A stretch of 37,642 nt of DNA from Balneolaceae bacterium. GTDB lineage: Bacteria > Bacteroidota > Rhodothermia > Balneolales > Balneolaceae. The notes beneath the pieces are model-generated. The model worked only from the letters and a program-made list of their open reading frames with translations, was not told where the DNA came from and searched no databases. Position 1 is the first letter of the stretch. Every line of letters starts with the position of its first letter. Made by a program: the position numbers and the translations under genes. Location of the stretch: contig VEMX01000030.1 in the NCBI GenBank assembly GCA_009711805.1, forward strand, positions 1 through 37,642. The letters are read 5' to 3'. Of this stretch, positions 1 through 8,358 are shown one piece after another.

Positions 1-490
1 TGATGGAAGGTTTGGGTTCCTCGCGAGTGGGGCTTCTTTTAGGAAATGGAAGATTATTTCATTTGCGGGTCCTTGATCACCCGACCTCACCCAACCCTCT
101 CCTTCAGCAAGGAGAGGGCTTTATAGATGTTGTTATAACATAGAAGCTGTTTCACAGGAAAGCTCTTTAACAACGCGTCCTTCCGCTTGCTGAAGGGGAA
201 GACAGAAGGGGTCGTAGATGAAGACTTCATTACACATACAATCAGCGTTGAGGTAGATCCCAAGCATATTTTGGGAGATCGCTGCGTCGGTGGGGTATCG
301 GGCCTGATGGAAGGTTTGGGCTCCTCGCGAGTGGGGCTTCTTTTAGGAAATGGAAGATTATTTCATTTGCGGGTCCTTGATCACCCGACCTCACCCAACC
401 CTCTCCTTCAGCAAGGAGAGGGCTTTATAGATGTTGTTATAACATAGAAGCTGTTTCACAGGCAAGGCTCTTTATCAACGCGTCCTTCCG
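1..490. repeat. 305-bp tandem repeat array, left copy (about 1.6 units, truncated by window edge)
   Basis: The sequence from position 1 recurs from position 305 with very few changes, giving a period of 304 bp; the second unit breaks off near 490. The same unit forms the larger array at 4480-5570. Each unit carries a hairpin at 95-118 (stem CCCTCTCCTT, loop CAGC, perfect complement), a second hairpin around CTTCC..GAAGG near 178-200 that is imperfect in this copy, and an imperfect GATCCCAA/TTGGGAGATC palindrome near 256-281. A plus-strand open frame of 86 codons is present in each unit but has no recognisable protein family; I regard it as a by-product of the repeat. Confidence 0.9.
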
Positions 491-560
491 CTTATGGGTA
501 AAAATGATTAAGAAACAACAATTCGACTTGAAGATCCTCTGTTCCTCGACCTCCTCTTTA
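491..560. repeat. Left copy of a ~65-bp direct repeat flanking the DUF4393/DNR gene pair
   Basis: Beginning CTTATGGGTAAAA, this stretch aligns with 3045-3110 at roughly three-quarters identity by eye. Shared blocks are CTTATGGGTAAAA, CGACTTGAA, AGATCC and GACC.CCTCT. The left copy directly abuts the broken end of the 305-bp repeat, and the right copy lies just past the start of the large upstream gene, so the two direct repeats bracket exactly the two-gene module 629-2894. The rest of the interval to 628 shows no further feature. Confidence 0.55.
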
Positions 561-628
561 GTTCTTTTATCCACGGGAAGCCAGAGTTTCTTAACGAGAA
601 TAAAGAAAAGCGTTAAACGACTCTTCTA

Positions 629-1318
629 TTATTCCGTATTGGTTACTTCAAAAGCAGGATCAGCCACTACCTTTAAAAACTCCTCTCCAAACAGCGTTAA
701 CTGCCACTGTCCCGTTTTTTTAGTGATAAGATTCGAATTCTTCAAATGCTCTCTGCTAAAATCACTTTCCTCTTCGATGAGCCTGGAAATACTCACCCCC
801 ATTATGCTTAATCCATAAACAACCGAGCGTGTAGCTTTTTTTACAGAATCCTTTCGGCTCTCTACAGCCAGTTCGGCCAGGGTTGCGGCATCATTGGAGC
901 TCAGCCTTTCCAATAACCTTGGAAACTCGGGGTGTACCTGGTTATCCAGTACTTCGTTGGCCATCAGGTTGGCCCAGATGTCACGAAGGTTTGTATCGGT
1001 TTCGTTGGATGCATTTTCGATAGACCTGAGTAAAATAACTGACTTGGGATTCCCTTTTGGTTTTCGTCCTGCAGCCCCTACTTTTTCTTTGGCTCTTAAA
1101 GTGGCATCGGCGGCCAACACTTTTTGCACATCAAGCATACCGTCAAACTTGGCGCGAATCAACCGTCCCAAACCCGTGGTTGTAGCCGTGATGGGTGAAA
1201 TCAGAGCATCGAATGTATCACACGCTGTTTGTACGAGTTTATTCCATGAGGCATCCGGTATTGAACTTCCCAGCTTTCCGATTCCTGTCAGATCGAGACT
1301 TTTGTCTTCTTCACTCAT
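629..1318 (-). CDS. DUF4393 (Abi-alpha-like) protein
   Basis: A 229-residue soluble protein with no signal peptide or clear membrane segment. The N-terminal half (residues 10-80) is helical with the pattern GxxxxSIPDxSW..LV and a PITATTTGLGRLI stretch. The middle contains DIWANLMANEVLD..VHPEFPRLLERLS.NDA, which matches the characteristic 'LWANLL...VHPSFVEIL.QLSP.DA' core of DUF4393, a family that includes Abi-alpha phage-abortive-infection proteins. The C-terminus reads as a small winged-helix-like end (SNLITKKTGQWQLTLFGEEFL). It starts 19 bp after the stop of the DNR-leader gene and is likely co-transcribed with it. Its job here is unknown: a partner or immunity factor for that protein is one possibility, a stand-alone defence factor another. 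The family call rests on motif recognition only. Confidence 0.65.
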   Translation of the reverse strand: MSEEDKSLDLTGIGKLGSSIPDASWNKLVQTACDTFDALISPITATTTGLGRLIRAKFDGMLDVQKVLAADATLRAKEKVGAAGRKPKGNPKSVILLRSIENASNETDTNLRDIWANLMANEVLDNQVHPEFPRLLERLSSNDAATLAELAVESRKDSVKKATRSVVYGLSIMGVSISRLIEEESDFSREHLKNSNLITKKTGQWQLTLFGEEFLKVVADPAFEVTNTE

Positions 1319-1337
1319 AAAAAACGCTGCTTTTGTA

Positions 1338-2855
1338 TCACCTTTGTAAATCTATAATATAATCCCTGTATGCAGGGTGTTCTCTCAATTCCTCCAGTGC
1401 TTCGGAATAATCTTCGTCATAAACCAGCTCGGCAACTAAAAAATCGAGGATTTCAGAAAGCTCATTGTTTAATCCAGTATTCCCTGCATATGCAGATACC
1501 GTTTCAGATACAAAGTCAGAGGTTACTTCCTCCAGCCTGGGGTTTATTTCAAGAGCGCTCTCTATGGCACCAAAAAGTTGGTTTGCCGCAAGTCTCAATT
1601 CATCAGCATTCGTGATATTATTCACCAATACCTGATTCGCAGCTTGTTCCGGCCAGTCACTTAAAATATCATCCCCAGTTTCTTCATCACTCATATCATC
1701 ATAACTATCCTCTCCCAATTCACTTCCAAATCCCACCATTCTGGTCATCTCTTTGAAATACTCAGTTTCAAGGAATTTAAAAATTGCCGTCCCATCCCCG
1801 GAACGCCCGCCTACTTCACTGAAAAAAGGTTGGTCATGGGATAAGATGGTAATATCATCACTTCCAATAATGCCTACCTGCATTAACATATTGGTGTATA
1901 GCATGGAATCAGAATCTACTTGTCCATACAGTCTTCGTCCCACGGGAGTATCGCCGTACGCCTCAACAAACATTTTGATCCCCTGCTCCACTGCACTGTG
2001 TCTCATATTTGCAGATTCGGTTGAAGGATGTCTTAAGCTTTGATCTTCTCTATCAGGCGGTCGGGTATGATCAGGTCTGATGTGAGCCCATGGGGCATAC
2101 TCTCTGTCTGGCAACCCGAAATTTTGCATCTCCTCACGAGCTGAGCCTCCCATAACACTGCTTTCATTCCTCCGGGAAGTTCCTTGTCCTTCTAAACCCT
2201 GTAACCAAGCCAAACTCTGTTGAGGTGCTTTTCGGCTTGGAGGCTGAAGAGGTCCCTGATATGCCGGCGGGAATATCGCTCCTTCACTTTGCTGTTCTAT
2301 ATCTGAACCTCGGTGATGAACCTGTACACGCCCCCCGAAATAGGAAACTGTATCCTGAGCCTCTTCGGGATCAAATTCATCTCCTTTCTGGGTGTAGTTT
2401 GTTCCATCCTGGGTTACCATGCGATCCGTTCCCCCCTTCCTGAAAAAGCCTCCGCCCCCGGTACGTTTTGCCTGCCCGGCATAGGGATCGTACCATTCTA
2501 CACCAGCGTTTTCTGCTTCTTCAATATCAGCCGTTGTAATTCCGGGCACCCCATCCCAAACCCATCGTCTGGGATCAGTTTTATCCCACTTTCTTTGAAT
2601 AACCTCACCATGGGCAACTTTCTTCTGAATGGGAGGAGAAGCATAGGCCACACTTCCAGATGTAGTATGCAAGCGAGCTGGATAAGTATCAGAGTGAAGG
2701 GGATTGGCCATCTTGTGTAGCCTGACTTCTTGTTTCGAAACGGAACGGTTATCCTCAAACAGAGAAACGGGCTCATTGCTATTCACTTGTCCAGAAAGCT
2801 TACCAGCTGACGAAACACTCTTGTTTGCTAAGTCTTGGTCGGAATAAGTATTCAT
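1338..2855 (-). CDS. Large protein with eCIS/DUF4157-type DNR leader, putative secreted effector
   Basis: From the ATG at 2855 it has 505 residues; an upstream in-frame ATG at 2894 would add 13. I prefer 2855 because the extension looks unstructured, but neither start has a good ribosome binding site. Near residues 33-50 is LFEDNRSVSKQEVRLHKMA, resembling the 'F.DNRPEA..Q..LQ.MA' leader of proteins that travel with extracellular contractile injection systems or DUF4157 toxins, and a PPIQKKVAHGEVIQRKW segment follows, also typical of that group. The middle (about 95-280) is rich in Gly, Pro, Asp and Arg and probably disordered. The C-terminal 200 residues are acidic and helical. No signal peptide or catalytic motif is visible. 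A DUF4393 gene follows at 19 bp. No contractile-injection structural genes are in the window, so the delivery route is unproven. Confidence 0.55.
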   Translation of the reverse strand: MNTYSDQDLANKSVSSAGKLSGQVNSNEPVSLFEDNRSVSKQEVRLHKMANPLHSDTYPARLHTTSGSVAYASPPIQKKVAHGEVIQRKWDKTDPRRWVWDGVPGITTADIEEAENAGVEWYDPYAGQAKRTGGGGFFRKGGTDRMVTQDGTNYTQKGDEFDPEEAQDTVSYFGGRVQVHHRGSDIEQQSEGAIFPPAYQGPLQPPSRKAPQQSLAWLQGLEGQGTSRRNESSVMGGSAREEMQNFGLPDREYAPWAHIRPDHTRPPDREDQSLRHPSTESANMRHSAVEQGIKMFVEAYGDTPVGRRLYGQVDSDSMLYTNMLMQVGIIGSDDITILSHDQPFFSEVGGRSGDGTAIFKFLETEYFKEMTRMVGFGSELGEDSYDDMSDEETGDDILSDWPEQAANQVLVNNITNADELRLAANQLFGAIESALEINPRLEEVTSDFVSETVSAYAGNTGLNNELSEILDFLVAELVYDEDYSEALEELREHPAYRDYIIDLQR

Positions 2856-3236
2856 GCCTTGATTGATTGCTACTCCAATATGTGGAAAGCACATCTAAAA
2901 ATAAAGCATGAACAGTAATTTAGCCAAAAACAAACTGTCAGTTGCTCTTACACTGTTTGAATCTGAAATATTTTTTCTGGGTGTTTCCTGCTTTAGGTGA
3001 TCAGATAATACCTGCCAGTGATGAGTCTTCAGCCGTGGGCATCCCTTATGGGTAAAATGGTTTAGAGGTAACAATCCGACTTGAAAGATCCTTGTTCTCC
3101 GACCGCCTCTGTCTCCTCCTCACCTCACCTAAATCCTCTCCTGAAGGAGAGGACTTGCCAGCCAATTAAGAGATTGTTCACTTACTACCGGTGTTCGGCT
3201 TCTGGATGACGCCTTGGTCGAGGAAACAGTCATAAC
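2856..3236. other. Non-coding gap with a direct-repeat copy and a hairpin
   Basis: No gene is supported here. Positions 3045-3110 are the right copy of the direct repeat first seen at 491-560. Positions 3133-3152 hold a CCTCTCCTGAAGGAGAGG hairpin related to the one in the 305-bp repeats. The remainder has no recognisable feature. Confidence 0.6.
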
Positions 3237-4268
3237 CTATATAAACCCACCGGCTTTATAAATGCGTTCTATTATACTTACCACCTTCATGCCTTCATAG
3301 GCGTTAGCCGTGGGTTCGGAGTGTCCATTCAGTGTATTCACGACATTTTCGATTACATAATGATGGTTGGCTGCACTACCTTTATATGGACCATAATCAT
3401 TGGGTGGATTAGTCGCTTCTAATTCCGGCATCTCGTAATCTTCAATATGACAGTATTCTACCTCATTCATATACTGTCCGCCCACTTTAAAACTCCCCTT
3501 GGTGCCCACTACTGTAATGCTGCTCTCCATATTCGTGTCCCAGCAAGAAGTAGAATAGTTGATCGACCCAATACCTCCATTCACAAACTCAAACTGAGCA
3601 AAACCGGAATCATCAAAATCAGCCAAATCTGGGTGAGTAAAATTCTTGATAACAGACTTTGAGCTCCTGATATCCCCAAAAGTCCAGAACATAAGATCTA
3701 CAAAGTGACTGAATTGAGTGAACAACGCCCCTCCATCCAGCTGTTTATCACCTTTCCATGGACTTCCCTTATAATAACGATCGTCCCGGTTCCAGTAGCA
3801 ATTAACCTGAACCATTAGTACATTACCGATAATCTTTTCTTCTACCATCTTTTTCATCCATACTGAAGGTGGGCTGTACCGATTTTGTTTTACCACAAAT
3901 ACCCGGCGGTTGTTGGCTTCCTGTGCCCCAATCACGTCCAGGCAGGAATCCATAGATATCCCCATCGGTTTTTCTATAACAACATGATACCCTGCTTCCA
4001 ATAGCTGTATGGCGAAATCGGTATGCAAACCGTTAGGAGTACAAATACATACTACATCTGAGCTGTTCTTGTCTTCCTTTATAAATTCATCGATCGATGT
4101 ATAGGTGGTAATAGTATCCAACCCCAGTTTATCCCCGGAAAGAAATTGACTGGTATCGGTATCCGTCAGAGACACAAGTTCTGATTGTGGATATTCCTGG
4201 ATGATTTTAGCATGTCGCTGGCCAATACGGCCAAATCCGATCACTGAAAATTTTACTGTTTGCTGCAA
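3237..4268 (-). CDS. Gfo/Idh/MocA sugar dehydrogenase, WbpB/WlbA-like
   Basis: A 343-residue NAD(P)-dependent oxidoreductase. The Rossmann motif VIGFGRIGQRH lies at the N-terminus, the family's EKPMG loop about 100 residues on, and GGALFTQFSHFVDLMFW carries the catalytic-region His. The KQNRYSPP and YYKGSPWKG.KQLDGGAL blocks resemble WlbA/WbpB, which oxidise C3 of UDP-N-acetylglucosaminuronate. I chose a TTG start at 4268 because AAAGGA sits 6 bp before it and because family members begin right at this Rossmann strand; the ATG at 4361 would add a 31-residue tail rich in Pro, Lys and Leu running into repeat DNA. With the WbpA-like enzyme at 8593 it could feed a Wbp-type route to acetamido-uronic acids, but no WbpD/E/I partner is in the window, so the exact substrate is uncertain. 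Confidence 0.8.
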   Translation of the reverse strand: MQQTVKFSVIGFGRIGQRHAKIIQEYPQSELVSLTDTDTSQFLSGDKLGLDTITTYTSIDEFIKEDKNSSDVVCICTPNGLHTDFAIQLLEAGYHVVIEKPMGISMDSCLDVIGAQEANNRRVFVVKQNRYSPPSVWMKKMVEEKIIGNVLMVQVNCYWNRDDRYYKGSPWKGDKQLDGGALFTQFSHFVDLMFWTFGDIRSSKSVIKNFTHPDLADFDDSGFAQFEFVNGGIGSINYSTSCWDTNMESSITVVGTKGSFKVGGQYMNEVEYCHIEDYEMPELEATNPPNDYGPYKGSAANHHYVIENVVNTLNGHSEPTANAYEGMKVVSIIERIYKAGGFI

Positions 4269-4360
4269 TCTGTTTCCTTTTTGAAGAGAATGTAAGGAAA
4301 TAGGCAAAGGGTTTTTAGTTTTTCTTTGGGGGATTGCATGCTTAGGGGGGGGGAATAACA

Positions 4361-4452
4361 AAAGCCTCCATCTGCGAGGGATGCATGAGCATAGCGAAGC
4401 AGACCGTGGCAGTCTCCCTGTTTGCGGCAGCGGATGGAATCAGCGTTGATGT
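4361..4452. repeat. Dispersed REP/BIME-like element, left edge of tandem array (copy 1)
   Basis: The sequence running from AAAGCCTCCATCTGCGAGGG to GGATGGAATCAGCGTTGATG matches the first half of the elements at 36444 and 37474. The conserved core is GCGAGGGATG.(G)TGAGC..AGCGAAGCAG.CCG.GGCAGTCTCC. It lies immediately before the 305-bp array. Confidence 0.75.
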
Positions 4453-4479
4453 ACAATGGAAACTGTTTCATGGTTCAAG

Positions 4480-5570
4480 CCATTAACAACGCGTCCTTCC
4501 CCTTGCTGAAGGGGAAGACAGAAGGGGTCGTAGATGAAGACTTCATTACACATACAATCAGCGTTGAGGTAGATCCCAAGCATATTTTGGGAGATCGCTG
4601 CGTCGGTGGGGTATCGGGCCTGATGGAAGGTTTGGGCTCCTCGCGAGTGGGGCTTCTTTTAGGAAATGGAAGATTATTTCATTTGCGGGTCCTTGATCAC
4701 CCGACCTCACCCAACCCTCTCCTTCAGCAAGGAGAGGGCTTTATAGACGTTGTTGTAACATAGAAGCTGTTTCACAGGCAAGGCTCTTTATCAACACGTC
4801 CTTCCCCTTGTTGAAGGGGAAGACAGAAGGGGGCGTAGATGAGGACTTCATTACACATACGATCAGCGTTGAGGTAGATCCCAAGCATATTTTAGGAGAT
4901 CGCCGCGTCGGTGGGGTATCGGGCCTGATGGAAGGTTTGGGCTCCTCGCGAGTGGGGCTTCTTTTAGGAAATGGAAGATTATTTCATTTGCGGGTCCTTG
5001 ATCACCCGACCTCACCCAACCCTCTCCTTCAGCAAGGAGAGGGCTTTATAGACGTTGTTATAACATAGAAGCTGTTTCACAGGCAAGGCTCTTTATCAAC
5101 ACGTCCTTCCGCTTGCTGAAGGGGAAGACAGAAGGGGGCGTAGATGAAGACTTCATTACACATACAATCAGCGTTGAGGTAGATCCCAAGCATATTTTGG
5201 GAGATCGCCGCGTCGGTGGGGTATCGGGCCTGATGGAAGGTTTGGGCTCCTCGCGAGTGGGGCTTCTTTTAGGAAATGGAAGATTATTTCATTTGCGGGT
5301 CCTTGATCACCCAACCTCACCCAACCCTCTCCTTCAGCAAGGAGAGGGCTTTATAGATGTTGTTATAACATAGAAGCTGTTTCACAGGCAAGGTCTTTTT
5401 ATCAACGCGTCCTTCCCCTTGCTGAAGGGGAAGACAGAAGGGGGCGTAGATGAGGGCTTCATTACACATACAATCAGCGTTGAGGTAGATCCCAAGCATA
5501 TTTTGGGAGATCGCTGCGTCGGTGGGGTATCGGGCCTGATGGAAGGTTTGGGCTCCTCGCGAGTGAGGTT
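4480..5570. repeat. 305-bp tandem repeat array, main copy (about 3.5 units)
   Basis: The marker TGATGGAAGG recurs at 4621, 4926, 5231 and 5537, giving periods of 305, 305 and 306 bp, with only scattered substitutions (for example TGCGTCGG versus CGCGTCGG). Each unit has a hairpin CTTCCCCTT-GCTG-AAGGGGAAG (first at 4496-4517; CTTCCGCTT variant in one unit), a second hairpin CCCTCTCCTT-CAGC-AAGGAGAGGG, and a conserved block ending GGGAGATCGC.GCGTCGGT. The array separates the WbpB-like gene from ugd. It is bounded on both sides by dispersed-element copies. The block shared with the dispersed element suggests the array arose by amplification from one of them. Confidence 0.92.
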
Positions 5571-5573
5571 TCT

Positions 5574-5668
5574 TCTGCGAGGGATGTGTGAGCACAGCGA
5601 AGCAGACCGCAGCAATCTCCTTATTCATGGCAGCTGATGGGATCAGCGCTGAGGTAGACATCCCCAGG
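5574..5668. repeat. Dispersed REP/BIME-like element, right edge of tandem array (copy 2)
   Basis: Begins CTGCGAGGGATGTGTGAGC, continues AGCGAAGCAGACCGCAGCAATCTCC and ends in GGGATCAGCGCTGAGGTAGA. Same family and same orientation as the copies at 4361, 36444 and 37474. It ends about 15 bp short of the ugd stop codon. Confidence 0.75.
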
Positions 5669-5683
5669 GGGAACGGGGATTCT

Positions 5684-6856
5684 TTAATCCTTACCGAACA
5701 GGTCTCGGGTATATACTTTTTCGGTTACATCCTTGATTTCATCTACCATGCGGTTGGCCACGATGACATCCGACTCCTGCTTAAACGCATCCAGATCACG
5801 AAACACTTTGGAGTGATAGAACTCATCCTCTTCCAGGTAAGGCTCATATACAATTACTTCAATCCCCTTGGCCTTGATACGTTTCATAACCCCCTGAATG
5901 GCACTTTGCCGGAAATTATCCGAACCCTGCTTCATCACTAAACGGTATACCCCAACCACCTCGGGATCATTCTTCCAAATCTGACGGGCAATGAAATCCT
6001 TACGGGTAGTGTTGGCATCCACGATGGCCCCAATCAGGTTATTAGGCACATCCCGGAAGTTTGCCAGCAGCTGCTTAGTGTCTTTGGGCAGGCAGTAGCC
6101 CCCGTACCCAAACGAAGGGTTGTTATAATGATCCCCTATCCGCGGATCTAAACCTACCCCGTTTATCACCTGTACCGTACTCAAATCATGAGATTCACAA
6201 TAAGAATCCAGTTCGTTAAAATAAGCCACCCGCATCGCCAGGTAGGTGTTGGCAAACAGCTTGATGGCCTCGGCTTCTGTATTATCCGTAAATAGCACAG
6301 GAATATCATCCGTATCCATTGCGGCTCCTTCAGCCAATAAATCTGCAAATATACGGGCTCTTTCTGATTGCTCACCCACTACAATCCTGGAGGGATATAA
6401 ATTATCGTACAACGCTTTACCTTCTCGCAGGAACTCAGGAGAAAAAATCAGGTTATCGATCTCAAATTTCTCCTTGGTCTCTTTAACAAAGCCCACCGGA
6501 ATGGTAGATTTAATCACCATTACCGCATCCGGGTTATACTCGAGGACTTCCTTAATAACAGTTTCAACAGAGCTGGTGTTAAAGTTATTAGTATCGGGAT
6601 CGTAATCGGTGGGTGTGGCAATAATCACATACTCTGCCCCTTCATAGGCCTGCTGCTTATCCAGTGTGGCCGTGAGGTTTAACTCATTATGTGCAAAGAA
6701 ATGCTCTATCTCTTTATCTGAAATGGGAGACTTCCGGTCATTAATCAGATCCACTTTCTCTTTGACGATATCCAATGCTACTACTTCATGGTTTTGGGCT
6801 AATAAAACCGACAGTGACAATCCTACATATCCAGTTCCTGCGACAGTTATTTTCAT
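5684..6856 (-). CDS. ugd: UDP-glucose 6-dehydrogenase
   Basis: Converts UDP-glucose to UDP-glucuronate with two NAD+ in the cytosol, supplying acidic sugar for the glycan. From the ATG at 6856 it has 390 residues, the usual length of the short Ugd form; AAGGA lies 5 bp upstream, which decides this start over the ATG at 6892. The N-terminal Rossmann motif [17 protein letters not shown] opens the protein. IKSTIPVGF and [12 protein letters not shown] are the conserved central blocks, and [14 protein letters not shown] holds the catalytic Cys near residue 255. The C-terminal domain (about 285-390) completes the UDP-binding fold. It stands alone between a repeat array downstream and 1.5 kb of repeat-rich DNA upstream, so it probably has its own promoter; none was recognised with confidence. 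Confidence 0.93.
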   Translation of the reverse strand: MKITVAGTGYVGLSLSVLLAQNHEVVALDIVKEKVDLINDRKSPISDKEIEHFFAHNELNLTATLDKQQAYEGAEYVIIATPTDYDPDTNNFNTSSVETVIKEVLEYNPDAVMVIKSTIPVGFVKETKEKFEIDNLIFSPEFLREGKALYDNLYPSRIVVGEQSERARIFADLLAEGAAMDTDDIPVLFTDNTEAEAIKLFANTYLAMRVAYFNELDSYCESHDLSTVQVINGVGLDPRIGDHYNNPSFGYGGYCLPKDTKQLLANFRDVPNNLIGAIVDANTTRKDFIARQIWKNDPEVVGVYRLVMKQGSDNFRQSAIQGVMKRIKAKGIEVIVYEPYLEEDEFYHSKVFRDLDAFKQESDVIVANRMVDEIKDVTEKVYTRDLFGKD

Positions 6857-7251
6857 GTATTCCTTTATTTCTCCTTCAGAATTAAGGTGCAAAAAATAGA
6901 GATTTTATGGATCAATATTTTGGGTTTTTGTGGGGGGATGTACGATGTGGAGTAATTTAAACGAATATTGTATGGATCCTATACCAAGACTCTTATTAGA
7001 AAAAGAAAAATGTGAATTATGAGTACTGCATACAAATTTGAGGAATGAGAATGTTGGAAATGTGCCATAGAATTGGTTTCCATGGTCTGCAACTCATCCT
7101 GAGGACCGGGATTGAATAACTAGTTTTTTCTTTCCGGTTTAGCTGTGATGGGTGTGATGAATGAATTAGGGGAAAGATAAAGGCTGGGTTGTCTGGATCG
7201 GGCAATCGGACGAGCTTCAGCCGGCAGGCCGAGGGGTAAGTCAAAGCATCC

Positions 7252-7378
7252 GGTAAAATCCTGGTTCACCTCCCGCATTGTGAACCAGGATTTTAGGGAT
7301 TATCAGGATGGGCAGGATGATAAGAAACATCCTGTCAATTTTCTCATTCCAACATAATGCTGGTTTATCCTTTTCCGG
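7252..7378. repeat. Hairpin repeat, copy A
   Basis: A perfect 15-bp inverted repeat, AAAATCCTGGTTCAC (7255-7269) and its complement (7280-7294) around a 10-nt loop, is followed by TAGGGATTATCAGGATG, GGATGATAAGAA, CATCCTGT and GCTGGTTTATCCTTTTCC. Copies B and C share all these blocks in the same order and orientation. Confidence 0.85.
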
Positions 7379-7604
7379 TTTTAACTGTGATGGGGGTGAT
7401 GGTCAGGATGGTTGTGATGAATTGGGGGAAAGATAAAAGTTAGGTTCCTGAATCGGGCAATCGGTCAAACTGAGTCAAAGTCGGCCTTAGAATGGGGAGC
7501 GGAATTGTGAACCCAAAACGCCCACGAAGTATTCTCCGCCGGGAGTTTTTGTACCGAATGGTCGGGCTCGATACAAAAGTAGAGGAATCCCCCCCTCAAC
7601 GGCT

Positions 7605-7741
7605 ATGAAATCCTGGTTCAAACCTCCGCATTGTGAACCAGGATTGTAGGGATTATCAGGATGGGTAGGATGATAAGAAGCATCCTGTTCATTCTCTCAA
7701 TCCAATATAATGCTGGTTTATCCTTTTCCCTTTTGTAGTTG
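7605..7741. repeat. Hairpin repeat, copy B
   Basis: Arms AATCCTGGTTCA (7609-7620) and TGAACCAGGATT (7634-7645), followed by the same AGGGATTATCAGGATG and CATCCTGTTCATTCTCTCAA blocks as copy C. It shares the tail TTATCCTTTTCCCTTTTGTA with copy C but not with copy A. Confidence 0.85.
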
Positions 7742-7800
7742 GAGGAAGTGCAGAGCCGCCATAAGTGTTAGGTAGCGGAGCTCGGAACGAGGGTAAGAAA

Positions 7801-7863
7801 AAACCTCCAAGGTTTTCGGCTATTGTTAAGTACAGGCTCAAGAGGTTTAAACCTTGGAGGTTT
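7801..7863. repeat. 15-bp perfect inverted repeat with 33-nt spacer
   Basis: AAACCTCCAAGGTTT at 7801-7815 pairs with AAACCTTGGAGGTTT at 7849-7863; each arm is itself nearly palindromic. It could act as a bidirectional terminator or be a remnant of a small mobile repeat. It is not next to any intact gene. Confidence 0.75.
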
Positions 7864-8221
7864 TGGTGGTAGCAACAGTACCAGACCTGATCGATGAATT
7901 AGGGGCAGAATGTTTCTGTATATCCAAATACTCGATTGAACGATTTGCGATGTAGCGACGTAGCGATTTACGATCTGCTTGTGCTTGGGTACCCGCGGTT
8001 TCGGGACGGTGGCTGAAGTTGAGCCACCCCATACCCGATCTGACCGATCACCGGTCTCATCGTTGAATTAGGACTACACTTCCTGAATTGGGTAAAAGAA
8101 AAAGCTGCGTTGCTTCGATCGGGCAATCGGGCAAACGGGCTTCAGCCGTAATTGGCCATCAACGATAGTAAAACTGAGGCTAAGTAATTTCGGATCAAAA
8201 TCCGGGGCATCCAAAACATCC

Positions 8222-8358
8222 GGTAAAAACCTGGTTCAAATCCCCGCATTGTGAACCAGGATTTTAGGGATTACCAGGATGTGCAGGATGATAAGAAGCA
8301 TCCTGTTCATTCTCTCAATCCAGCATAGTTTTAGTTTATCCTTTTCCCTTTTGTAGTT
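8222..8358. repeat. Hairpin repeat, copy C
   Basis: Arms CCTGGTTCA (8230-8238) and TGAACCAGG (8252-8260), followed by ATTTTAGGGATTACCAGGATG, GATAAGAAGCATCCTGTTCA and the shared TTATCCTTTTCCCTTTTGTA tail. It lies just downstream of the truncated four-helix-bundle gene. Confidence 0.85.

Noticed and set aside
187-447. 86-codon plus-strand open frame repeated in each 305-bp unit (also at 4422-4763, 4808-5068, 5113-5373, 5419-5637)
   Set aside because: It is conserved only because the DNA repeat is near identical; it includes hairpin arms, has no family resemblance, and the minus strand is equally open.
1-490. CRISPR array hypothesis for the tandem repeats
   Set aside because: The units are 305 bp and identical throughout, with no unique spacers of 30-40 bp and no cas genes nearby.
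894-1349. 151-codon plus-strand frame opposite the DUF4393 gene
   Set aside because: Antisense shadow of a real gene with recognisable motifs; low-complexity Ser/Leu/Ile content.
5317-5661. 114-codon minus-strand frame across the array and dispersed element
   Set aside because: Made wholly of repeat DNA with no protein motif.
7490-7580. Short minus-strand peptide reading RARPFGTKTPGGEYFVGVLGS
   Set aside because: Looked like a possible beta-barrel tail, but it is too short, lies within repeat-rich DNA, and no further coding sequence adjoins it.
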